A stretch of 13,606 nucleotides of DNA, taken from assembly GCA_025356615.1 (NCBI GenBank), contig JANXSH010000790.1, forward strand, positions 1 through 13,606, read 5' to 3'. Made by a program: the position numbers and the translations under genes. Under the pieces are notes generated by a model. The model saw nothing but the letters and a program-made list of their open reading frames with translations, did not search any database and had not been told where the DNA came from. Positions within the stretch are counted from its first letter, which is position 1. Every line of letters begins with the position of its first letter. Shown one piece after another: positions 1 to 5,132 of the stretch. The stretch is from Planctomycetia bacterium (lineage in GTDB: Bacteria > Planctomycetota > Planctomycetia > Gemmatales > Gemmataceae).

Positions 1-723
1 GTGGACGCCCGCGCTTACAAGATGTCGAAGAGCCGGGGCAACGTCGTCAACCCCGACGACATCATCAACGAGTACGGCGCGGACAGCCTACGCCTGTACG
101 AGATGTTCATGGGGCCGATCGAGGCGACCAAGCCGTGGAACACGCGCGGCGTGGACGGCGTCTATCGCTTCCTGGGCCGGGTATGGCGGCTCATCATCGA
201 CGACCGCGCCGAAGAGGTCGGCGTCAACGCCACGGTTACGGACACACTGCCCGGCGGTGATACGCTGCGGGAACTCCATCGCACGATCCAGCGGGTCACG
301 AACGACCTCGACGGCATGCGCTTCAACACCGCCATCGCGGCGATGATGGAGTTCGTGAACCACCTCACGCCCTTGACCGTTCGTCCACGCCCCGCCGTGG
401 AGACGCTCGTCCTGCTGCTCGCGCCGTTCGCGCCGCACGTCGCGGAGGAACTGTGGCAGGCGCTGGGCCATCCGAATACGCTGGCCTACGAACCGTGGCC
501 GACCTACGACCCCGCGTTGCTCGTCGCGGAAGCGGTCGAGGTGCCGGTGCAACTCAACGGCAAGGTTCGGCTGCGCCTCCAGATGCCCGCCGGGTTGGAC
601 TCGGCGGCGCTGGAGAAGGCGGTCATGGACCACGTCGAAGTGAAAGCGCTGCTCGAGGGCAAGACGATTCGCAAGGTGATCGTACCCCCGCGCGGCGGGC
701 TGGTCAACATCGTCGTCGCGTGA
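1..723 (+). CDS. leuS: Leucyl-tRNA synthetase, C-terminal part (5' end outside window)
   Basis: This is the 3' end of leuS, the class I synthetase that charges tRNA-Leu in the cytoplasm. The reading frame is already open at base 1, so the GTG there is a window cut and not a start codon. The visible 240 residues begin just before the KMSKS signature (residues 7-11), the loop that stabilises the transition state for leucyl-adenylate formation. The stretch after it (GNVVNPDDIINEYGADSLRL) is typical of LeuS. The helical anticodon-binding domain follows (about 40-175), and then the small C-terminal domain (VQLNGKVRLRLQMP ... GKTIRKVIVPP ... LVNIVVA) that contacts the tRNA elbow. The Rossmann and editing domains lie upstream of the window. 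The C-terminus is intact and ends in TGA. Mog follows 55 bp later on the same strand. Confidence 0.95.
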   Translation: MDARAYKMSKSRGNVVNPDDIINEYGADSLRLYEMFMGPIEATKPWNTRGVDGVYRFLGRVWRLIIDDRAEEVGVNATVTDTLPGGDTLRELHRTIQRVTNDLDGMRFNTAIAAMMEFVNHLTPLTVRPRPAVETLVLLLAPFAPHVAEELWQALGHPNTLAYEPWPTYDPALLVAEAVEVPVQLNGKVRLRLQMPAGLDSAALEKAVMDHVEVKALLEGKTIRKVIVPPRGGLVNIVVA

Positions 724-766
724 GGCCCACGATGATGTCTGACGACGAAGAACCACCATTCGTCCC

Positions 767-775
767 AGGAGGAGG
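767..775 (+). promoter_or_regulatory. Ribosome binding site of mog
   Basis: AGGAGGAGG lies just before the ATG at 779. The first AGGAGG (767-772) has a 6-nt spacing. It is one of the strongest Shine-Dalgarno matches in the window and fixes the mog start. Confidence 0.75.
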
Positions 776-778
776 CCC

Positions 779-1315
779 ATGTCCACCGCGCCGATCCGCG
801 TCGGCATCGTCACGGTTTCCGACCGCGCCAGCCGGGGGGTCTACCAGGATCTCGGCGGCCCGGCAATCGCCTCGTGCCTGACTGAGATCCTTTCCTGCCC
901 CTGGGAGCCGATCACTCGGGTGATCCCCGACGAGCAAACCCTGATCGAGCAAACCCTCCGCGACCTGTGCGACGTGGAAGGGTGTTGCCTGGTCGTCACG
1001 ACGGGCGGGACCGGGCCGGCGCTGCGCGACGTGACGCCGGAGGCGACCGAGGCGGTCTGCGACAAGATGATGCCCGGCTTCGGCGAGCTGATGCGCGCCG
1101 AGTCGCTGAAGTTCGTCCCGACCGCGATCCTCTCGCGCCAGACGGCGGGCATCCGCGGCCGATCGCTCGTCGTCAACCTGCCCGGCAAGCCCAGCGCCAT
1201 CCGCGACTGCCTGATGGCCGTGTTCCCCGCGATCCCGTACTGCATCGACCTCCTCGAGGGGCCATACTTGACGACGAACGAGAGTGTCGTGAAGGCGTTT
1301 CGCCCGAAGAAGTGA
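779..1315 (+). CDS. mog: Molybdopterin adenylyltransferase (Mog/MoaB family)
   Basis: The 178-residue protein is predicted to adenylylate molybdopterin to MPT-AMP, the step before molybdate insertion by MoeA in molybdenum cofactor synthesis. It is cytoplasmic, with no signal peptide or membrane segment. The MoCF-binding fold is clear: VGIVTVSDRASRG at the N-terminus, the TTGGTGP loop at residues 74-80 followed by RDVTPEAT, MPGFGE at 98-103, FVPTAILSR at 112-120, and VVNLPGKPSAI near 131-141. Asp51 and Asp84 align by eye with the catalytic Asp49 and Asp82 of E. coli Mog. The conserved tail (PYCIDLLEGPYL ... AFRPK) favours Mog over MoaB. The length is slightly below that of E. coli Mog (195 aa). 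No other molybdenum cofactor gene is visible nearby, and the leuS neighbour is not functionally related. Confidence 0.93.
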   Translation: MSTAPIRVGIVTVSDRASRGVYQDLGGPAIASCLTEILSCPWEPITRVIPDEQTLIEQTLRDLCDVEGCCLVVTTGGTGPALRDVTPEATEAVCDKMMPGFGELMRAESLKFVPTAILSRQTAGIRGRSLVVNLPGKPSAIRDCLMAVFPAIPYCIDLLEGPYLTTNESVVKAFRPKK

Positions 1316-1357
1316 GGGCGACGCGCACCCGCTGCGAGGCCACATCGCTGGGGCATA

Positions 1358-1386
1358 TTGATGAATTTGCACGAGCTCGTTACGAT
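1358..1386 (+). promoter_or_regulatory. Promoter-like element of the first Uma2 cassette
   Basis: TTGATG (1358-1363), a 17-bp spacer and TACGAT (1381-1386) form a sigma70-like pair, each box matching consensus at four of six bases. The same boxes and spacing recur before the second Uma2 copy (2678-2706), although the spacer has several substitutions. The expected start of transcription is only about 20 nt upstream of the ATG. Conservation across the two copies is the main support. Confidence 0.45.
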
Positions 1387-1410
1387 ACACCAAGCCCAAG
1401 GAGAGAGCAC

Positions 1411-2007
1411 ATGCGACCGCGAATCATGAAACACTCGATCACCTTTGGCGAGTTCTACGAGATGGTTCGAGAAGATCAGAAGGCAGACCTGATCGACGGA
1501 GTCATTCACATGGCATCGCCCGAGAGTCTGGAAGGGAACGATCTGGTCGGCTGGGTACTGGTGGTGTTGCGCCTGTTCGTCCGCCAGCGTAACCTGGGCC
1601 AGGTCTATTTCGAGCGCGTCGCGTTCCGGCTGGCGGAACACCAGTCTCCCGAGCCGGACATCGCCTTCGTTCGTCGAGACCGGCTCCACCTCGCCCGGTA
1701 CGGATTCTTCGACGGCCCGCCGGATGTCGCGTTCGAGTTCGTCTCGCCGGAGAGCGTCCAGCGAGATTACGAGGTCAAACGCCGTAAGTATGAGGAGGCC
1801 AAAGTCTCGGAATACTGGATCATCGACGAGCACATGCAAACGGTCCAACTGCTCCACGCCGGGACGGACGGGGTCTACACGGGGACGGGGCCGGTCGAGG
1901 GCCGGTTCGAGAGCCGTTCCATCCCCGGCTTCTACCTCCGCCCCGAGTGGCTGTGGCAATCGCCGATGCCCGACGAGATGCAGGTCCTCCTCGACATGCT
2001 CGCTTGA
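1411..2007 (+). CDS. Uma2-family (DUF820) PD-(D/E)XK nuclease-like protein, copy 1
   Basis: This 198-residue protein belongs to the Uma2/DUF820 restriction-endonuclease-like family, which is strongly expanded in cyanobacteria and planctomycetes. Its biological role is unsettled, and a nuclease fold is inferred from the family. The characteristic blocks are visible: the N-terminal helix and strand (FYEMVREDQKADLIDGVIHM), SPEPDIAFV with Asp83, FEFVSPES with Glu109, and KRRKYEEAKVSEYWIID with Lys123. Asp83, Glu109 and Lys123 are the probable active-site residues. AAGGAGAGAG at 1398-1407 is the ribosome binding site and supports ATG 1411, although the frame is open for hundreds of bases upstream. 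The length is normal for the family. The protein is cytoplasmic, without signal or membrane segments. A near-identical paralogue lies 1319 bp downstream at 2730. Confidence 0.88.
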   Translation: MRPRIMKHSITFGEFYEMVREDQKADLIDGVIHMASPESLEGNDLVGWVLVVLRLFVRQRNLGQVYFERVAFRLAEHQSPEPDIAFVRRDRLHLARYGFFDGPPDVAFEFVSPESVQRDYEVKRRKYEEAKVSEYWIIDEHMQTVQLLHAGTDGVYTGTGPVEGRFESRSIPGFYLRPEWLWQSPMPDEMQVLLDMLA

Positions 2008-2052
2008 TCGGGCCTTCATCAGGAGGCCGTCGCAGAACCGTCCCCGGAAGAA

Positions 2053-2277
2053 TCACGCCGCGACAAGGCGAACGTGGAGGATCTCGCGGCTGTCCAAAAC
2101 GCGAATGTCGTTGGCTTCCAAAGTGACCACCGCGAGAGGAGTGCCCCCGCCCGCGACGAATTCCACCTCGAACGCCCGGCCACCTTCATAGATGTGGACG
2201 ATTGCGCCAACGTCACCTGCCTCTAGACCGTGATCGGCCAGGGGGCGTGTCAGAACCACCATATCATGTTCATTCAT
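2053..2277 (-). CDS. DUF4926-type small protein
   Basis: This 74-residue protein begins MNEHDMVVLTRPL and ends EILHVRLVAA. It fits the DUF4926 pattern: a D-V/M-V-V-L opening strand, a HGLEAGDVGAIVHIYEGG turn, an FEVEFV strand, and a final A-V-V-T-L-E-A-N-D-I-R segment. The fold is expected to be a small beta barrel, and the molecular function is unknown. From general knowledge, such genes often sit beside toxin-like small genes and may act as antitoxin-like partners, but no partner is visible here. The chosen start at 2277 has GGAG nine bases upstream. An in-frame ATG at 2337 would add 20 residues (MQKSTCRSRDW...) that do not resemble the family. The gene is convergent with Uma2 copy 1, ending 45 bp from its stop codon. 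The protein is cytoplasmic. Confidence 0.75.
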   Translation of the reverse strand: MNEHDMVVLTRPLADHGLEAGDVGAIVHIYEGGRAFEVEFVAGGGTPLAVVTLEANDIRVLDSREILHVRLVAA

Positions 2278-2359
2278 TTCCGTGTTCTCCAGGGCAGGCG
2301 GTACCCAGTCGCGGCTTCGACACGTTGATTTCTGCAATCCAGACGGTGACTACACTTTG

Positions 2360-2462
2360 GGCGAGCCGGGAGCGTGAGCGACCGGAGTATTGCTCGGAGT
2401 GTCGTAAGGACTAGAGGGCGTCGCCGGTCATTCACTCCGGTCGCTAACGCTCCCGGCTCGCC
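2360..2462. repeat. REP-like palindrome, AGCCGGGAGCG family
   Basis: The left arm (2361-2388, GCGAGCCGGGAGCG...) and right arm (2434-2461) are inverted repeats with 27 of 28 bases matching, plus one further G/C pair outside. The 45-bp spacer is not palindromic. The single mismatch falls in the core GCGTNAGCGA (G against T). No target-site duplication is visible. The size and two-arm layout resemble REPIN-type or MITE-like elements, and transcripts would fold into a long hairpin. Confidence 0.8.
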
Positions 2463-2677
2463 TCATTCTTCACAACCCCTGAGCCTGAAAGGTGGCTTTG
2501 CAAGATAGGCTCTCATGAGTCGCTTCACGCTTCTGCTACCTCATCATTCCCTCGCGGAGACCGACCCGTCTGCTACATTGTATCACCGAACTGATGATTC
2601 TGGGGAACATTTCAATCTACCTTATCGTCTCCCTCTGCCTTGCCCATCGTCGTTTTTCGATCTGAACTTTGCGGGTG

Positions 2678-2706
2678 TTGATGACCCTCGACGAGTTCGT
2701 TACGAT
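2678..2706 (+). promoter_or_regulatory. Promoter-like element of the second Uma2 cassette
   Basis: TTGATG (2678-2683), 17 bp, then TACGAT (2701-2706). The boxes are identical to those before copy 1, while the spacer has diverged. The AAGGAG ribosome binding site follows within 20 bases. Confidence 0.45.
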
Positions 2707-2729
2707 ACACCTAGCCCAAGGAGAAGCGC

Positions 2730-3326
2730 ATGCAACCACGAATCATGAAACACCCGATCACTTTCGACGAGTTCTACGAGATGGTTCGGGAAGATCAGAA
2801 GGCGGACCTGATCGACGGAGTCATTCACATGGCATCGCCCGAAAGTCTCGAAGGAAACGAACTGGTCGGCTGGGTTTTCTGGGTGCTAAGTGGGTATGTC
2901 CGCAAGCGAAACCTGGGAAACGTGTATTTCGAGCGCGTCGCGTTCCGGCTGGCGGAACACCAGTCCCCCGAGCCGGACATCGCCTTCGTTCGTCAGGACC
3001 GGCTCCACCTCGCCCGGTACGGATTCTTCAATGGTCCGCCGGATGTCGCTTTTGAATTCGTCTCGCCGGAGAGCGTCCAGCGAGATTACGAGGTCAAACG
3101 CCGCAAGTACCAGGAGGCCAAGGTCTCGGAATACTGGATCATCGACGGGCACATGCAAACGGTCCAACTGCTCCACGCCGGGACGGACGGGGTCTACACG
3201 GGGACGGAGCCGGTCGAGGGCCGGTTCGAGAGCCGTGCCATCCCCGGCTTTTACCTCCGCCCCGAGTGGCTGTGGCAGTCGCCGATGCCCGATCAGATTC
3301 AGATCCTCATCGACATGCTCGCTTGA
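2730..3326 (+). CDS. Uma2-family (DUF820) PD-(D/E)XK nuclease-like protein, copy 2
   Basis: This 198-residue paralogue of the protein at 1411-2007 has about 21 substitutions and no gaps (roughly 89% identity by eye). The candidate active-site residues Asp83 (SPEPDIAFV), Glu109 (FEFVSPES) and Lys123 are kept, as is EYWIID. Eight differences fall in residues 44-63 (for example LVVLRLFV against FWVLSGYV) and four in the last ten residues, while the catalytic core is almost unchanged. ATG 2730 is supported by AAGGAG a few bases upstream and by exact correspondence with the copy 1 start. The family's role is unknown. It may be a nuclease-like protein used in DNA metabolism or mobile-element biology. 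The reading frame is intact. Confidence 0.88.
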   Translation: MQPRIMKHPITFDEFYEMVREDQKADLIDGVIHMASPESLEGNELVGWVFWVLSGYVRKRNLGNVYFERVAFRLAEHQSPEPDIAFVRQDRLHLARYGFFNGPPDVAFEFVSPESVQRDYEVKRRKYQEAKVSEYWIIDGHMQTVQLLHAGTDGVYTGTEPVEGRFESRAIPGFYLRPEWLWQSPMPDQIQILIDMLA

Positions 3327-3370
3327 TCGGGCCTTCATCAGGAGGCCGTCGCAGGCATCCCACGCGCTGT

Positions 3371-3439
3371 ACCTTCCTCGCTGACACCGGCATGGGCTTC
3401 ACCGTCCGTGGCAAGGTTATCGAGGAGGTACGGGCGTAA
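3371..3439 (+). pseudogene. Possible 3' remnant of a disrupted gene
   Basis: Directly after Uma2 unit B a short frame reads TFLADTGMGFTVRGKVIEEV and then RA and a TAA stop (3437-3439). The composition looks protein-like, with a plausible beta-strand and helix, but there is no start codon with a ribosome binding site. The frame upstream runs into the post-stop part of the Uma2 repeat. I do not recognise the family. It may be the tail of a gene cut off when the Uma2 cassette was inserted, or only chance coding. Confidence 0.25.
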
Positions 3440-3530
3440 ATTTGGGGATCTGATCATCGCTGAGGCGGGTCTTGCTCGATTGGAGGCGGCTCCAACGGAT
3501 GATACCCCCGACACCACTTCTTCTGTAGGG

Positions 3531-4574
3531 CTATTCGCTGATCTTGCACTCCGGCAGCGCCTTCTTCAACGCCTCCCGCCCCTTTGGCGTGAGGCGGGCG
3601 TCGGTGATGCGCAGTTTGCGGAGCTTCTGGAATCCGGCGGCCCCGAACCCTTCCGCCGTCACTCTCGTATAAGTCAGTTCCAGTGTGTGCAGATTCGGCA
3701 AGCCTGCGATCCGTTTCAGTCCCGCGTCCGTCACCTGCGTGTTATTGAGGCAAAGCGTCTCCAGGGTCTTGATCCGGGCGACATCCTTCAGCCACGCGTC
3801 GGTCACCTTGGTCCACGTCAGGTTCAGCGTCCGTAACTTCGGCATGCCGACCAGTTCCTTCACGCCGGCGTCCGTGACGTAGGTGTTGTCGAGGTCGAGC
3901 CACTCCAGGGTTGGGTGGGCGGCCAGCGCCTTCAGCCCCGCGTCCGTGACTTTCCGGTCGAACGAGAGGTCGAGCGATCGCAAGCGCTTCAGCGCGCCGA
4001 TCTCCTTCATGCCCGCGTCGGTCACCTGCGCGGACCGGAGGCGCAGGACTTCCAGTTTCTCGAGGGGGGCGAGTTCCTTCAGCCCGACGCCGGTGGCCTG
4101 GCCGTAGCCGAGGTCCAGTTCCCGGAGGCCCTTCAGCCCGGCCAGGTGTTTCAGCCCGGAGCCCGTCACCGTGGTGCCGTTCAGGTGCAGCACACGCAAG
4201 CTCTCGAAGTGTGCCAGGCGCGCGAGGTCCGCGTCGGTCAGCAGGCTGAACGAAAGCCTCAGCCCGAACCCCTCGCCCGGATCGGGCAGGTCCGTCAGCG
4301 TTGCGAATTTGTCCCTGTCGATGCCGAACGCCGGGAGGTAACCGGGCTTCGCCTGCTTCTCGGGAATCAGCCCGAAGAATCCATACGGGAGCGGCTTCAT
4401 CCAACCGACCCTGGCACCGGCCTTCGTCCACTCCGCGACGATCTTTTCCGGGAGGCGCGCCAGCTCCGCCTCGGCGGACGCCGGACCGACGCTCGCGAGG
4501 ACGGCCCCGAGTGCGAGCAGGAGCGAGACGGCCGCAGGCACCGCCCGCGACTCGTTCGGTTCGTGAGATGACAT
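3531..4574 (-). CDS. Secreted leucine-rich-repeat protein
   Basis: The 347-residue protein starts MSSHEPNESR, has a hydrophobic core VPAAVSLLLALGAVLASVG (12-30) and a likely signal-peptidase site after PASA (residue 34). It is therefore predicted to be exported to the periplasm or cell surface. Residues 35-110 form a unique region (WTKAGARVGWMKPLPYGFFG). From about 112 to the C-terminus there are nine to ten repeats of about 24 residues with consensus VTDAGLKxLxxLxxLxxLxL, the cysteine-free LRR type common in planctomycetes. Such repeats form a curved protein-binding solenoid, and no catalytic domain is present. The start at 4574 is chosen because GGGAG lies seven bases upstream and because the signal peptide begins there. 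An in-frame ATG 28 codons earlier lacks both. Transcription points away from the MITE-like element at 4662-4840, which lies just upstream of the gene. The ligand is unknown. Confidence 0.85.
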   Translation of the reverse strand: MSSHEPNESRAVPAAVSLLLALGAVLASVGPASAEAELARLPEKIVAEWTKAGARVGWMKPLPYGFFGLIPEKQAKPGYLPAFGIDRDKFATLTDLPDPGEGFGLRLSFSLLTDADLARLAHFESLRVLHLNGTTVTGSGLKHLAGLKGLRELDLGYGQATGVGLKELAPLEKLEVLRLRSAQVTDAGMKEIGALKRLRSLDLSFDRKVTDAGLKALAAHPTLEWLDLDNTYVTDAGVKELVGMPKLRTLNLTWTKVTDAWLKDVARIKTLETLCLNNTQVTDAGLKRIAGLPNLHTLELTYTRVTAEGFGAAGFQKLRKLRITDARLTPKGREALKKALPECKISE

Positions 4575-4661
4575 GAGTTGACTCCCGTTCTGGTGTGTGG
4601 GTGGAACCCGAGGCATCGTACCATCGTCCGGAGTGCGTTCCCACAAGAAAGCCGCCAACCG

Positions 4662-4840
4662 GAGTCAGCGGGTGTGGCAATACTTTCGGGAGGGGCATAC
4701 GGGCGGAGAACTCAGCCCGACGCGCCAGCGAGGGATGGCTTCCACGTCCCCCGTCGTGGCCTGCTTCCCTCGCTCGCGCTTCGGGCTTAGAAATCCCCAT
4801 TCGATCGCCATCCCGAAAGATTTGCCACACCCGAGTCAGC
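4662..4840. mobile_element. MITE-like element with 22-bp terminal inverted repeats and 8-bp target duplication
   Basis: A 163-bp element (4670-4832) begins GGGTGTGGCAA and ends TTGCCACACCC. Its terminal arms (4670-4691 and 4811-4832) match at 20 of 22 positions. It is flanked by an exact 8-bp direct repeat GAGTCAGC (4662-4669 and 4833-4840), as left by transposition. Inside is a second inverted repeat, arms 4711-4735 and 4766-4790, with 22 of 25 matches around AGCCCGACGCGCNAGCGAGGG. No transposase is encoded, so it would be a non-autonomous element moved in trans by an insertion sequence with similar ends and 8-bp duplications. I cannot name the parent family. Confidence 0.75.
4711..4790. repeat. 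REP-like palindrome, AGCCCGACGCGC family (copy 1, inside MITE)
   Basis: Left arm CTCAGCCCGACGCGCC... (4711-4735), 30-bp spacer, right arm (4766-4790). Three mismatches occur, one of them at the variable N of GCGCNAGCGA. The same family occurs at 9725-9803 with a similar spacer length. Confidence 0.8.
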
Positions 4841-5132
4841 GGGAGCCGGGCCTTCTGTCGCGGTCGTCGAGATTTCTCGAGACTTTAGCATCACGGGGGA
4901 CCTCGAGACGTGGCGGCACCGCTGAATCGGCCAGGAAACGAGCCGAAAACGGTGTGATCGGAGGGCACACGTTGCCGCCCGGTGGGGTGGAAGCCATGAG
5001 CCTCGGATCCCGGCAGAAACAGGTCTTTCTCCCCGACCCGCGCCAGATGTGATGCTAAAGGGTCACGAATACCCGATGACGCGCGTCCCTGAACTTACCT
5101 CCCTCGAAGAGACTCGGGGACGACAGACCCCC

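Larger units (their letters stand above)
1358..2035 (+). repeat. Direct repeat unit A: Uma2 cassette (promoter, gene, post-stop sequence)
   Basis: Sequence similarity with unit B (2677-3354) begins at the -35-like TTGATG and ends with GGAGGCCGTCGCAG about 28 bases after the stop codon. Outside these limits the two flanks do not match. The unit therefore holds a complete expression cassette. The offset is constant at 1319 bp, so no insertions or deletions separate the copies inside the gene. Confidence 0.8.
2338..2729. other. Gene-free stretch between DUF4926 gene and Uma2 copy 2
   Basis: These 392 bases hold a large imperfect palindrome (2360-2462) and the promoter-like element of Uma2 copy 2. 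The remaining 215 bases (2463-2677) are more AT-rich than the neighbouring genes and show no convincing ORF. The short open frame at 2515-2748 has no family features and runs into the Uma2 start. Confidence 0.5.
2677..3354 (+). repeat. Direct repeat unit B: Uma2 cassette
   Basis: Second copy of the unit at 1358-2035. It includes the leader TTACGATACACC, the gene, and the post-stop segment containing GGGCCTTCATCAGGAGGCC, which could form a short GGCCT/AGGCC stem but has no T-run. The flanks differ from those of unit A, showing that the duplication is limited to the cassette. Confidence 0.8.
4575..5132. other. Gene-free stretch upstream of the LRR gene
   Basis: This 558-bp interval separates the LRR gene start from the stop codon of the VWA gene, both on the minus strand. 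It contains the MITE-like element (4662-4840). The remaining 290 bases (4841-5132) show no convincing gene, promoter pair or RNA. The last part (5105-5127) has only a weak GGGG/CCCC hairpin near the VWA stop codon, too poor to call a terminator. Confidence 0.5.

Noticed and set aside
967..1410. Longer start for Uma2 copy 1 using the in-frame open stretch over mog
   Set aside because: The extension overlaps mog, encodes Arg-rich shadow sequence, and is absent from copy 2, whose start matches ATG 1411 with the same ribosome binding site.
841..2019. Open frame of 392 codons on the minus strand across mog and Uma2
   Set aside because: It spans two well-supported plus-strand genes and the intergenic region, with no recognisable domain. 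The matching shadow over Uma2 copy 2 merely reflects the duplication.
2515..2748. Small open frame of 77 codons before Uma2 copy 2
   Set aside because: No ribosome binding site or family features, and it reads through the Uma2 promoter and start region, giving the same shadow peptide (YDTPSPRR) as upstream of copy 1.
3331..3350. GGCCT/AGGCC hairpin after both Uma2 genes as a terminator
   Set aside because: The stem is only five base pairs with an eight-base loop and no T-run. It is conserved simply because it lies within the duplicated unit.
4670..4832. Insertion sequence remnant with a truncated transposase
   Set aside because: The 163-bp interior has no transposase-like peptide in any frame. 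A MITE-type element explains the ends and the target duplication.
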